From Pseudomonas wadenswilerensis (GTDB taxonomy: Bacteria; Pseudomonadota; Gammaproteobacteria; Pseudomonadales; Pseudomonadaceae): a stretch of DNA of 64,000 bases. The notes beneath the pieces were generated by a model. That model was not told the origin of the DNA, searched no databases, and worked only from the letters and a program-made list of their open reading frames with translations. The stretch is taken from positions 868,001 through 932,000 of the forward strand of contig NZ_UIDD01000007.1 of NCBI RefSeq assembly GCF_900497695.1, read 5' to 3'. Shown in pieces: positions 8,266 to 16,206 of this stretch (its first letter is position 1; every line of letters begins with the position of its first letter). Position numbers and translations under genes: made by a program.

Positions 8266-8817
8266 ATGCAACGGATCGTCATTCTGGGCAACGCCGGCAG
8301 CGGAAAGTCCACCCTCGCCCGCGCCCTCGGCAAACAACTGGGGTTGCCGGTGGTGCACCTGGACAGGCTGTTCTGGGAACCCGGCTGGGTCGAACCCGAT
8401 GCCGAGCAGTTCCGCTCGCGGGTACGTGAGGCGGTGTCGCAGGACACCTGGGTGTGTGAAGGCAACTATGCGCGACGCACGTTCGACCTGCGCCTGCCCC
8501 GGGCTGACCTGGTGATCTGGCTGGATACGCCGCGCCTGACCTGCTTGATGCGGGTGATCAAGCGCAGTGTGTTGAATCGCCCTCGGCCTGACCTGGCGGA
8601 CGGCTGCAGCGAAAAGCTCGACCGGGCGTTTCTGACTTTCTTGAAGTTTGTCTGGACCTTCAATCGCGGTTATCGCCCGGGGATCGAGGCGGTGCGCGAG
8701 GCCATCGGCCCGCAGGTACCGGTGGTGCATGTGCGCGGCAGCCGCCAGATTGCGGCATTTGTCGAAGGGTTGCCGGCTGACGCGGTTGGCGCAGAGGGGC
8801 TGCAGCGTCAGCGCTGA
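8266..8817 (+). CDS. P-loop nucleoside/adenylate kinase-like protein (topology-modulation/FlaR type)
   Basis: The 183-residue protein starts with a Walker A loop GNAGSGKST (residues 8-16), then HLDRLFWEPGWVEPD and an arginine-rich lid-like stretch (LMRVIKRSVLNRPRPDLADG). This layout is typical of small kinases often annotated as adenylate kinase or DNA topology modulation protein FlaR-related. The biochemical role is not proven. An AAGG site lies upstream of the ATG. The next gene is convergent and ends 12 bases away. Confidence 0.75.
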   Translation: MQRIVILGNAGSGKSTLARALGKQLGLPVVHLDRLFWEPGWVEPDAEQFRSRVREAVSQDTWVCEGNYARRTFDLRLPRADLVIWLDTPRLTCLMRVIKRSVLNRPRPDLADGCSEKLDRAFLTFLKFVWTFNRGYRPGIEAVREAIGPQVPVVHVRGSRQIAAFVEGLPADAVGAEGLQRQR

Positions 8818-8829
8818 TCCCCAAAGCAT

Positions 8830-9252
8830 TCACGCCTGCCCCGCTCGCCCCTGTTCCAGCAGCCGTTCCATCAGCATCCTGGCATTGTCGGTGCAGTCGC
8901 GGTCCTCGGGGCGGTTTTCGATACTGTCGATGGCCACCAGCAACTGCTCGCGGTTCTGCGCCAGTTGCGCTTGCAGTACTTCGATCTCGGCGACCTTGCG
9001 CTTGAGCCCGGCCAGCAGCGCGTCATGCTGCCAGCCGTCGGCATTGGCCGGCAGCAGCTGACGAATCTCCTCAAGGCTAAACCCTGCGCCCTGGGCGCTG
9101 GTGATGATCTGCAGGGTCCACAGCGCTTGCGGGGCGTAGTCGCGATAGCCGTTGGCCTTGCGCGCCACCGATCTGATCAGGCCGCTGGTCTCGTAAAAGC
9201 GAATTCGCGAGGCACTCAGGCCGCTGCGTTTCGCCAGTTCTCCTATTCTCAT
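8830..9252 (-). CDS. MerR-family transcriptional regulator
   Basis: The 140-residue protein begins with the MerR winged-helix pattern (MRIGELAKRSGLSASRIRFY, then ETSGLI), followed by a dimerisation helix (LKRKVAEIEVLQAQLAQNREQL). The C-terminus is short, with one cysteine, and has no metal-binding CxxC motif, so it is unlikely to be a classic metal sensor. It is divergent from a hydrolase gene whose promoter has MerR-type geometry. The ribosome site is AAGGCGAG. Confidence 0.88.
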   Translation of the reverse strand: MRIGELAKRSGLSASRIRFYETSGLIRSVARKANGYRDYAPQALWTLQIITSAQGAGFSLEEIRQLLPANADGWQHDALLAGLKRKVAEIEVLQAQLAQNREQLLVAIDSIENRPEDRDCTDNARMLMERLLEQGRAGQA

Positions 9253-9272
9253 AGCTCGCCTTCAACAGGGCA

Positions 9273-9303
9273 GTGACCTTAAACCTTACTTTAACCCTAG
9301 GAC
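9273..9303 (+). promoter_or_regulatory. MerR-type promoter of the chloroperoxidase-like gene
   Basis: A -35-like GTGACC and a -10-like TAGGAC are separated by 19 bases, the long spacer typical of MerR-activated promoters. The spacer holds the dyad-like TTAAACCTTACTTTAA. The same TTAAA-N6-TTTAA core occurs in the promoter at 10222-10252, so both genes are likely targets of the MerR protein encoded at 8830-9252. Confidence 0.6.
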
Positions 9304-9334
9304 GCAGCAAACACATCACAGAGGAGCAACGAAC

Positions 9335-10165
9335 ATGGCATTCGTCACAACCAAAGACGGCGTTGAAATCTTCTATAAAGACTGGGGCCCGCGCGATGCC
9401 CAGGTGATTTTCTTCCACCACGGTTGGCCGCTCAGCGGTGACGACTGGGATGCGCAGATGCTGTTCTTCCTGGCCCAGGGTTATCGGGTTATCGCCCATG
9501 ACCGCCGCGGCCACGGGCGCTCCAGCCAGGTCTGGGATGGCCACGACATGGACCATTACGCCGATGACGTGGCGGCGGTGGTCGATCACCTGGGGGTACG
9601 CGGCGCAGTGCATGTCGGACATTCCACCGGCGGCGGCGAGGTGGTGCATTACCTGGCCCGCCACGGCCAGGACCGCGCCAGCAAGGCGGCGATCCTGGCG
9701 GCGGTGCCACCGTTGATGGTGCAGACCGCCAGCAACCCCGGCGGCCTGCCCAAGTCGGTGTTCGACGACCTGCAGGCGCAACTGGCGGCCAACCGCGCGC
9801 AGTTCTACCACGACATTCCCGCCGGGCCGTTTTACGGCTACAACCGCCCCGGGGCAACACCTTCGCAAGGGGTGATCCTCAACTGGTGGCGCCAGGGCAT
9901 GATGGGCAGCGCCAAGGCCCACTACGACGGCATCGTCGCCTTCTCGCAGACCGACTTTACCGAGGACTTGAAGCGCCTCACCCTGCCAGTGCTGGTGATG
10001 CACGGCGACGATGACCAGATCGTGCCCTATGAAAATTCAGGCCTGCTGTCGGCCAGGCTGCTCAGCAACAGCACCCTGAAAACCTACAAGGGCTACCCCC
10101 ACGGCATGCCCACCACCCATGCCGATATCATCAACGCCGACCTGCTGGCCTTCATACGCAGCTGA
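9335..10165 (+). CDS. Alpha/beta hydrolase, cofactor-free chloroperoxidase/esterase type
   Basis: The 276-residue protein matches non-haem chloroperoxidase-like hydrolases: HHGWPLSGDDWD near residue 29, DRRGHGRS near residue 56 and the nucleophile elbow GHSTGG near residue 95. The acid lies in MHGDDDQIVP and the histidine near the C-terminus (GYPHGMPTTHADIIN). Such enzymes are serine hydrolases that show perhydrolase or haloperoxidase activity in vitro. It is cytoplasmic, with a strong GAGGAG site. It is divergent from MerR and followed by an OYE-type reductase with a matching promoter. Confidence 0.88.
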   Translation: MAFVTTKDGVEIFYKDWGPRDAQVIFFHHGWPLSGDDWDAQMLFFLAQGYRVIAHDRRGHGRSSQVWDGHDMDHYADDVAAVVDHLGVRGAVHVGHSTGGGEVVHYLARHGQDRASKAAILAAVPPLMVQTASNPGGLPKSVFDDLQAQLAANRAQFYHDIPAGPFYGYNRPGATPSQGVILNWWRQGMMGSAKAHYDGIVAFSQTDFTEDLKRLTLPVLVMHGDDDQIVPYENSGLLSARLLSNSTLKTYKGYPHGMPTTHADIINADLLAFIRS

Positions 10166-10171
10166 TACTGC

Positions 10172-10196
10172 GGTGCCAGGGCCCTGCCCTGGCACC
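10172..10196 (+). terminator. Strong hairpin after the hydrolase gene
   Basis: GGTGCCAGGG and CCCTGGCACC form a perfect 10-bp stem starting seven bases after the stop codon. No T-run follows, so it is a probable 3'-end hairpin rather than a canonical intrinsic terminator. It separates the hydrolase from the next MerR-type promoter. Confidence 0.5.
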
Positions 10197-10221
10197 CTGC
10201 TTCACCCCCTGAAAAAGCCTG

Positions 10222-10252
10222 TTGACATTAAAGTTAACTTTAAGGTTATGGT
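10222..10252 (+). promoter_or_regulatory. MerR-type promoter of the OYE-family gene
   Basis: A perfect TTGACA -35 is followed by a 19-base spacer and a TATGGT -10. The spacer contains the perfect 16-bp palindrome TTAAAGTTAACTTTAA. This is the standard layout of promoters that a MerR protein activates by DNA distortion, and it mirrors the promoter at 9273-9303. Confidence 0.7.
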
Positions 10253-10280
10253 TTGAACACGATCAAACGAGGCACTCCCC

Positions 10281-11513
10281 ATGAACGTGTTCGACAAGCT
10301 GACATTGCCCAACGCAAGCGTGATCCCCAACCGCCTGGCCAAGGCCGCGATGGAAGAGAACATGGCCGACGCCGACCAGGCGCCGTCCGCAGAGTTGCTG
10401 CGCTTGTACCAGGCCTGGGCCGACGGTGGCGCGGGCCTGCTGATCAGCGGCAATGTGATGGTCGACAGCCGCGCCATGACCGGCCCGGGCGGTGTGGTGC
10501 TCGAAGATGACCGGCAACTGGCCAAGTTCAAGCGCTGGGCCAGCGTCGGCCGTAGCCATGGGGCGCAGTTCTGGCTGCAGATCAACCACCCCGGGCGGCA
10601 GATGCCGGCCAACCTCGGTCAACCGACCTGGGCACCTTCGGCGGTGGCGCTGGAAATGGGCAAACTGTCCAAACACTTCAACACGCCCCAGGCGATGACC
10701 GAAGCGGTGATCGTCGAGGTCATCCAGCGCTTTGCCCGTACCGCGCAACTGGCCGAACAGGCCGGCTTCACCGGGGTTGAGATTCATGCCGCGCATGGTT
10801 ACCTGCTGAGCCAGTTCCTCTCGCCGCTGAGCAACAAGCGCAACGACGCCTGGGGCGGCTCGCTGGAAAACCGTGCACGGCTGCTGCTGGAGATCGTCAA
10901 GGCGGTGCGCGCCGTGGTGGCGCCGCAGTTTGCCGTGGCGGTCAAGCTCAACTCCGCCGACTTTCAACGCGGCGGCTTCAGTGCCGACGATGCCCGCCAG
11001 GTGGTGCAACTGCTCAACGGCCGGGGCGTCGACCTGGTGGAATTGTCCGGTGGCAGTTACGAAGCCCCGGCCATGCAGGGCGAGGCTCGCGACGGACGCA
11101 CCCTGGCCCGGGAAGCCTACTTCCTGGAGTTCGCCCGCGACGTACAGAAGGTGGCGAGCATGCCGCTGATGGTCACTGGCGGCATCCGTCGCCTGCCGGT
11201 GGCCCAGCAGGTGGTCGACAGTGGCGTGGCCATGGTCGGCATCGGCACGGCGCTGGCCATCGACCCCAACCTGCCCCGCGCCTGGCAGCAAGGCAAGGGC
11301 ACGGCGCCGGCGCTGGCGCCGATCACCTGGAAGAACAAGCCGCTGGCATCGCTGGCCAACATGGCCCTGGTCAAGTTCCAGCTGCGCAAGCTCAGCCAGG
11401 GCAAGGCGCCCCGCCCGCAGGTATCGCCGCTGTGGGCGCTGATCGGCCAGCAACTGGGCAATGCGCTGCGCGCCCGCCAGTACCGGCAGTGGATTGCCCA
11501 GCGCGTGCGTTGA
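10281..11513 (+). CDS. NADH:flavin oxidoreductase, old yellow enzyme family
   Basis: The 410-residue TIM-barrel flavoprotein has NHPGRQ near residue 98 and the hallmark HAAHGYLLSQFLSP near residue 170, whose His pair binds the ring substrate, followed by GGSLENRARLLLEI. A phosphate-binding segment (VTGGIRR) is near residue 300. It lacks the iron-sulfur extension of dienoyl-CoA reductases. Such enzymes reduce activated alkenes or quinones with NAD(P)H. Its promoter shares the MerR-type operator with the hydrolase upstream, suggesting a common stress or xenobiotic response. The ribosome site is GAGG. Confidence 0.88.
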   Translation: MNVFDKLTLPNASVIPNRLAKAAMEENMADADQAPSAELLRLYQAWADGGAGLLISGNVMVDSRAMTGPGGVVLEDDRQLAKFKRWASVGRSHGAQFWLQINHPGRQMPANLGQPTWAPSAVALEMGKLSKHFNTPQAMTEAVIVEVIQRFARTAQLAEQAGFTGVEIHAAHGYLLSQFLSPLSNKRNDAWGGSLENRARLLLEIVKAVRAVVAPQFAVAVKLNSADFQRGGFSADDARQVVQLLNGRGVDLVELSGGSYEAPAMQGEARDGRTLAREAYFLEFARDVQKVASMPLMVTGGIRRLPVAQQVVDSGVAMVGIGTALAIDPNLPRAWQQGKGTAPALAPITWKNKPLASLANMALVKFQLRKLSQGKAPRPQVSPLWALIGQQLGNALRARQYRQWIAQRVR

Positions 11514-11528
11514 GCCACTTCGCGCTCA

Positions 11529-11574
11529 ATCGCGGGTCAAGCTCGCTCCTGTAGGAGCGGGCTTGACCCGCGAT
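11529..11574. repeat. REP palindrome
   Basis: ATCGCGGGTCAAG and its near-complement CTTGACCCGCGAT flank a smaller inner stem (GCTCCTGTAGGAGC). This is a Pseudomonas-type REP element between two convergent genes, where it can also serve as a bidirectional 3'-end structure. Confidence 0.85.
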
Positions 11575-11602
11575 GAGGCCAGCACAGCTCTATCAGGGTC
11601 CA

Positions 11603-12133
11603 TCAGCTCTGGCAGAAGCGAATCCGGTTGCCAAACGGATCATAGACCTCCAGCACCTTGCCCCAGCCCTGCTCGACGATGTCCGGCCGGCCATAGCCGT
11701 AGCGCTTGGCCTGCAGTTCGTCGCGCAGTTGCTCGATATTGTGCATGGGCACGAAGATCGTCGCCCCCGGGCTGGCATCGCCGTGATGCTCGGACAGGTG
11801 CAACTGCAGGCCATCGCGGTTGATGCCCAGGTACAGCGGCAAATCGGCCTCGAAGCGGTGCTCGAACTCGACGCTGAAACCGAGAAAACCCAGGTAGAAC
11901 TCGCGGGCCTTGGCTTCATCGAAACTGCGCAGGATGGGGATGGGCTTGTCGAAGCGGATCGCCGCTGGCGGGGTGTCTGGGGGCAACAGCGCGGCGGCGG
12001 TGTTCCAGTCCTTGTAGCCCAGTTGCTGCGCCACCAGTTCCAGCGCAGCAGCGTGTGAAAGCGCTGGGCTATGCGCTTGCAGCGACACGCGCAGGCGCTT
12101 GGCCATCTGTTTGGCTTGCTCGTTTGAAATCAT
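11603..12133 (-). CDS. Glyoxalase/VOC-superfamily protein with N-terminal helical extension
   Basis: Residues 1-55 form a helical segment (SNEQAKQMAKRLRVSL... ALELVAQQLGYKDWNTAAALL) seen in glyoxalase-related proteins, and residues 60-176 form a VOC domain. The latter contains PILRSFDEAKAREFYLGFLG and ends with EVYDPFGNRIRF, a common VOC terminal motif. The layout resembles bleomycin-resistance/glyoxalase-like proteins, but substrate and metal use are unknown. A near-perfect AGGAGG site precedes the ATG. Confidence 0.8.
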   Translation of the reverse strand: MISNEQAKQMAKRLRVSLQAHSPALSHAAALELVAQQLGYKDWNTAAALLPPDTPPAAIRFDKPIPILRSFDEAKAREFYLGFLGFSVEFEHRFEADLPLYLGINRDGLQLHLSEHHGDASPGATIFVPMHNIEQLRDELQAKRYGYGRPDIVEQGWGKVLEVYDPFGNRIRFCQS

Positions 12134-12397
12134 CGTTCCTCCTGAAGCCGAGGCCGTGTGGTGCTCGCGTTGCCAAACCTCGACTGCAAGAAAAGCGACA
12201 GGGTTCGGGTGCTTCTTTACATGCTTTCACCATGCCCTTGTGGGCGCGAGCGGCAGGCAGCATTGGCCTGGGCGCGATAGTACACAGATGATCGGCGCGC
12301 TGTCGATTTCACCCTTGCCCAGCGGTGTGCTGGTGGCGCGTTATGTACGGGGCGGCGAGGTACGCACGGGGTCGTTTGCCTAGTTGCGCCAACAGCG

Positions 12398-12458
12398 GCG
12401 ATGCACTCTAAGAATCGCCTGATGTTCGCGTCTGGGCATGGACACTAGAGTGCATCGC
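12398..12458. repeat. 13-bp perfect inverted repeat spanning the fimbrial tip promoter
   Basis: GCGATGCACTCTA (12398-12410) and TAGAGTGCATCGC (12446-12458) are exact inverted copies 35 bases apart. The left arm overlaps the first bases of the RcsB-like box and the right arm contains the proposed -10 hexamer TAGAGT. It could be a two-site operator for a repressor or an mRNA hairpin. Confidence 0.65.
12409..12422 (+). promoter_or_regulatory. RcsB-box-like site upstream of the fimbrial tip gene
   Basis: TAAGAATCGCCTGA resembles the enterobacterial RcsB box (TAAGAAT..TCCTA type, TAAG-N6-CT[GT]A). A -10-like TAGAGT begins exactly 37 bases after the start of the box, the same offset as at the two other copies (13338 and 21414). 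Confidence 0.6.
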
Positions 12459-12486
12459 ATCTTCATCACCGTGTACCGTCATCACC

Positions 12487-13332
12487 ATGGATTTTTCAAC
12501 CTGGCAGCGCATTTTATTGGGCATCGCTTGCGTAGTTGCATGGGCAGTTGGCCCCGATGCAATGGCTGCCAATTGCACCTTTACCTTTAGTGACAAGCAC
12601 AACAAAGAGACCACGGTGAACTTCGGCGCCGGTTTGACCGCTGACAGCTTGACGATCCCCCAGGACGCCCCCATTGGCACTATCGTTTATCAGCAAAGCC
12701 TTAACTCAGCAGAGCATGTCTTCACGTGTGCGGCAGCAACACGATACGGATTCGCCATGAACCCTGCACTGGGTATACCGGTAGACAGTACTTACCCCCT
12801 GGGCAAGAGCGGGCTTTCATTTCGCGTGGGCACCCCCAACCCGAACATCTCCTACATGCCACCGCCGTTTAACGTGGGCGCAGGGACCTATACAACCAAC
12901 GGCGGTAACTACACGCTCGAAGTGTTCAAATCCGGCGATTTGTCAGCGACCAACGAAATTCCCGCCGGTTTTCTGGGCAACCTGCAAGTTACTGACCTGG
13001 TGTTCATCAAGTTCAACACTGCCCTGAACCAGTGCCAGCGCGGCATCAAGAAAGTGACGTACCAACTCAAGGCCACCACTCGGGTCATCGATGCAAAAAA
13101 CGGTGTCGTGGCACTGAATGGCGAATCCACGGCCAAGGGCATCGGCTTGCAGTTGATGAACGATTCAGGACAACCCATTGCCCTGGACACCTCGTATCCG
13201 TTCAATGGCTTCGACCCCTTGGGTACCGACTTCAAAATCCCCTTGGCCGCCGCCTACTACCGCCTGGCCGAAGATCACCTTGAAGCAGGCAGCGCCAACA
13301 CTGCCGTGACCTTCATCATGAGCTACCTGTAG
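12487..13332 (+). CDS. Chaperone-usher fimbrial minor/tip protein
   Basis: The 281-residue protein has a signal peptide (about residues 1-28, ending PDAMA-A) and one disulfide-type pair early (ANCTFTF ... FTCAAATRYG), as in fimbrial subunits. The C-terminal strand (AVTFIMSYL) fits the beta-strand bound by the periplasmic chaperone. The length exceeds a major pilin (~195 residues) and suggests a minor or tip subunit, possibly with an adhesive domain. No strong ribosome site is seen. It is separated from the pilin-chaperone-usher genes by the four regulatory genes 13387-21372, an unusual split. Confidence 0.75.
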   Translation: MDFSTWQRILLGIACVVAWAVGPDAMAANCTFTFSDKHNKETTVNFGAGLTADSLTIPQDAPIGTIVYQQSLNSAEHVFTCAAATRYGFAMNPALGIPVDSTYPLGKSGLSFRVGTPNPNISYMPPPFNVGAGTYTTNGGNYTLEVFKSGDLSATNEIPAGFLGNLQVTDLVFIKFNTALNQCQRGIKKVTYQLKATTRVIDAKNGVVALNGESTAKGIGLQLMNDSGQPIALDTSYPFNGFDPLGTDFKIPLAAAYYRLAEDHLEAGSANTAVTFIMSYL

Positions 13333-13337
13333 TCAAT

Positions 13338-13351
13338 TAAGGATCGTCTTA
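13338..13351 (+). promoter_or_regulatory. RcsB-box-like site upstream of the first sensor kinase
   Basis: TAAGGATCGTCTTA is the most symmetric of three copies (TAAG-N6-CTTA). TAAAGT, a -10-like hexamer, begins 37 bases after the start of the box, as at the other two sites. That would put the transcription start at about the ATG at 13387, implying a leaderless or nearly leaderless transcript if used. Confidence 0.55.
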
Positions 13352-13386
13352 TATCGCCGGCACCCCCGCGTGCCTAAAGTGCCGGC

Positions 13387-16206
13387 ATGAGATTGAAGAC
13401 GTACCTGCATCAGATCAACCCGATCCTTTCCACCCCCCATGCGGCGCGACGCTTGTTGCGCATTTTCGCTGTGGTGTTGCTGATCGGCATTCTGGGCGGG
13501 GTGTACAACTTTTTGTTGTTCACCTTCACCAATGAAGTGTCGCAGCGTCGTGGCTACATGAGCAGCGCGATCGCCGAGGCCCATACGTTTTTCACCACCC
13601 GCCAGGCCCTGCTCGAGAGCCTCAGCCTGTCGGCCACGCGTAAATCCCGAAGCGTGCCACCGATGTCCGATGAAGAAATCCACCTGCTGCTGGGCACCAC
13701 GCCCGGCAAGCAGTGGCGCATCGGGCTGACCCAGCGCATGCGCGACAACTTGAAAGCCAAGCAGGTCAATCTGATTTACGTCAGCAGCGGCACCGACGCA
13801 CAGGTAAAACGCCTGTACACCGCGACGCCGATGCCGAGAACCTTTCCTCAGGCGATGCTCAAAAGCCTGGAAACCTTGAAGCGCGAAAACAACTCACCCC
13901 ATGAAGAGCTTTGGCTGACTCATCAATCGGCCAAGCATGCACAGCTGTACATTTTCATCCGCCTGGACGAACGTGACGTGGACTCCGGCTGGCTGGGCCT
14001 GGAAATGGATGGCCGTAAAGTCTCCAGCGCCTTGAACGACCAGAGCGCCGGCGAGTTCATGATGTTCAACGCCCAGGGCATGCTGTTGTTTACCAATAGC
14101 CACAGCGCACACTTGAGCCAGAACCTGTTGCAACTGCAGCGCGAGAACTTCTTCGGGCTGGTTGGCGAACGCTGGCTGCCCGATCACCTGGTGATTCGCA
14201 AACAACTCAAGTCATCCGACTGGCAACTGGTGTATTCCATCAGTCTGCAGGCGCTGCTCGCCGCGCTGGTATCGCAACTGTTGGGCGCCCTGCTGTTCTG
14301 CCTGCTGAGTATCAGCCTGGTGTGGCTGCTGATCCGGCGCCTGGAGCATCGTTTCATCACCCCGACGATCCACCGGATCCAGGCCGTGGTCGAAAGCGAG
14401 CTGTTCAGCCGCGACGTGATCCAGACCGCCCCTGTGGCGCTGTGCGTACTGCGCCGCGCCGATGGCCAGGTGGTGCTGGAAAACACCCTGTCCCAACAGT
14501 GGCTGGGCCAGGGCGGTGAGCGCGAGCAGTTGTGCCCCGGCTGGATTTGCCAGGCCTTTGCTGGCACGTCGGCGACCTTCACCGACTATTTTGAAACCGC
14601 CGATGGCCGCCACCTGTACTTGAGCAGCTCGCCCACCCGCTACAAGGGCGAGGACGTGCTGTTGTGCGCCTTCAGCGACATCAGCGCCCGTACCCAGATC
14701 GAAGAGGCGCTGCAACAGGCGCGGCAACTGGCCGATGCCGCCAACGAAGCCAAGACGTTGTTCCTGGCAACCATGAGCCACGAAATCCGCACCCCGCTGT
14801 ACGGTGTGCTGGGCACCCTGGAACTGCTCGCGCGTACGCCACTGGACGTCCAGCAGCGCGACTATCTGCGGGCGATCGAAGGCTCCTCGGCAACCTTGTT
14901 GCAGTTGATCTGCGATGTGCTGGACGTGTCGAAAATCGAAGCGGGCCAGTTGGTGCTGGAGTCGAGCGAGTTCTGCCCGCTGGGGCTGGTACAGGAAGTC
15001 ATCCAGAGCTATGCCGCCGCCGCCCGCAGCAAAGGCTTGCAGCTGTATGCCTGCCTGGACCCGCAGTTGCCGGAGCGGGTTATCGGCGATGCCACGAGAA
15101 TCCGCCAGATCCTCAACAACCTGCTGAACAACGCCGTGAAGTTCACCGACGCCGGACGGGTGGTCCTGCGGGTCAGGCTGCTGTGCCGCGAAGGCGAGCG
15201 CGCTACCTTGCAATGGCAAGTCTCGGACACCGGCAAAGGGATCAGCCAGGACGATCAGGCGTTGATTTTCGATCCGTTCTACCAGATCGATGGCAACACC
15301 AATGTGGTGGCGGGTACGGGGCTTGGCCTGCCCATCTGCCAGCGCCTGACCCATTTGATGAACGGCAGTATCCGCATGGTCAGCGAACTGGGGCTGGGCA
15401 GCAGTTTTTCCCTGACCCTGCCACTGGAGCAACCCTCGGGCAATACCCTGCCAAGCACCATGCCCAGCCTGCTGCCGGAGATCGTCCATGTGGTTTCACC
15501 GATCCGCGAACTGGCCGAGGTCATCAGTGGCTGGTTGCGTCGCTGGGGCGCCCGTCCGCAAATCGGTCGCCCGCCCAGCGCCGACCTTGCCACGCAAAGT
15601 GTCCTGATCGAACTGCACGCCAACGCTTTCGAGCAGCGCCTGGAGCCTCATTGGCTCGGCCCGCTGGTGCTGGCCTGCGGCGATGGCAGCAACGAACCGC
15701 AGATCATGTCCGGCGCCTGGAAGGTCAACCTCAACGACTTGCCGGCCATTCACCAGGCCGTCAGCCTGGCCCAAGGGCTGTGGGTGGCAAGCCCCCGGGA
15801 GGCGTTCGATCCGTACGACCTCAAGCAGCTGAACCTGCACATCCTGGTCGCCGAAGACAACGTGATCAATCAACTGATCCTGCGCGATCAACTGGAAGAG
15901 CTCGGCTGCACCGTGGAGCTGGCCGCCAATGGCAACGAGGCCTTGTCGCTCTGGGACAACGGAAAATTCGACGCGGTCCTCAGCGACATCAACATGCCTG
16001 GGCTCAATGGTTACGAGCTGGCTCGGGAGCTGCGTCGCCTGGGCTGCACGGCGCCCATCATCGGTGCCACCGCCAACGCCCTGCGCGGTGAAGCGGCCTT
16101 GTGCCTGGCGGCGGGTATGAATCACTGCCTGGTCAAGCCTTTCACGCTCAGAGCCCTGTTCAATTACCTGGCGCCTTATGAAAGAACTCCCCATGAAGCC
16201 CTGTAG
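13387..16206 (+). CDS. Hybrid sensor histidine kinase without Hpt domain (PvrS-like)
   Basis: The 939-residue inner-membrane protein has a first membrane helix near residues 25-47, a ~240-residue periplasmic sensor region, a second helix near 290-315 and a weak PAS-like segment. A HisKA domain follows with H465 in [13 protein letters not shown]. The HATPase domain has an N-box ([10 protein letters not shown]), DTGKGI and GTGLGLP. A receiver carries acceptor D867 (SDINMPG). The protein ends right after the receiver, so there is no Hpt domain. Phosphate should therefore pass through a partner Hpt, most simply that of the kinase at 17466-20684. It heads a four-gene regulatory cluster. Confidence 0.87.
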   Translation: MRLKTYLHQINPILSTPHAARRLLRIFAVVLLIGILGGVYNFLLFTFTNEVSQRRGYMSSAIAEAHTFFTTRQALLESLSLSATRKSRSVPPMSDEEIHLLLGTTPGKQWRIGLTQRMRDNLKAKQVNLIYVSSGTDAQVKRLYTATPMPRTFPQAMLKSLETLKRENNSPHEELWLTHQSAKHAQLYIFIRLDERDVDSGWLGLEMDGRKVSSALNDQSAGEFMMFNAQGMLLFTNSHSAHLSQNLLQLQRENFFGLVGERWLPDHLVIRKQLKSSDWQLVYSISLQALLAALVSQLLGALLFCLLSISLVWLLIRRLEHRFITPTIHRIQAVVESELFSRDVIQTAPVALCVLRRADGQVVLENTLSQQWLGQGGEREQLCPGWICQAFAGTSATFTDYFETADGRHLYLSSSPTRYKGEDVLLCAFSDISARTQIEEALQQARQLADAANEAKTLFLATMSHEIRTPLYGVLGTLELLARTPLDVQQRDYLRAIEGSSATLLQLICDVLDVSKIEAGQLVLESSEFCPLGLVQEVIQSYAAAARSKGLQLYACLDPQLPERVIGDATRIRQILNNLLNNAVKFTDAGRVVLRVRLLCREGERATLQWQVSDTGKGISQDDQALIFDPFYQIDGNTNVVAGTGLGLPICQRLTHLMNGSIRMVSELGLGSSFSLTLPLEQPSGNTLPSTMPSLLPEIVHVVSPIRELAEVISGWLRRWGARPQIGRPPSADLATQSVLIELHANAFEQRLEPHWLGPLVLACGDGSNEPQIMSGAWKVNLNDLPAIHQAVSLAQGLWVASPREAFDPYDLKQLNLHILVAEDNVINQLILRDQLEELGCTVELAANGNEALSLWDNGKFDAVLSDINMPGLNGYELARELRRLGCTAPIIGATANALRGEAALCLAAGMNHCLVKPFTLRALFNYLAPYERTPHEAL

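Larger units (their letters stand above)
12134..12486. other. 353-base intergenic region; control region of the fimbrial tip gene in its 3' part
   Basis: The first 260 bases show no gene with coding character. The last 90 bases hold an RcsB-box-like site, a 13-bp inverted repeat and a -10-like hexamer, listed separately. An open frame ending at 12383 was considered and not accepted. Confidence 0.6.

Noticed and set aside
12099..12383. 94-codon plus-strand frame upstream of the fimbrial tip gene
   Set aside because: It overlaps the start and promoter of the opposite-strand VOC gene, has cysteine- and arginine-rich shadow composition, and lacks a ribosome site.
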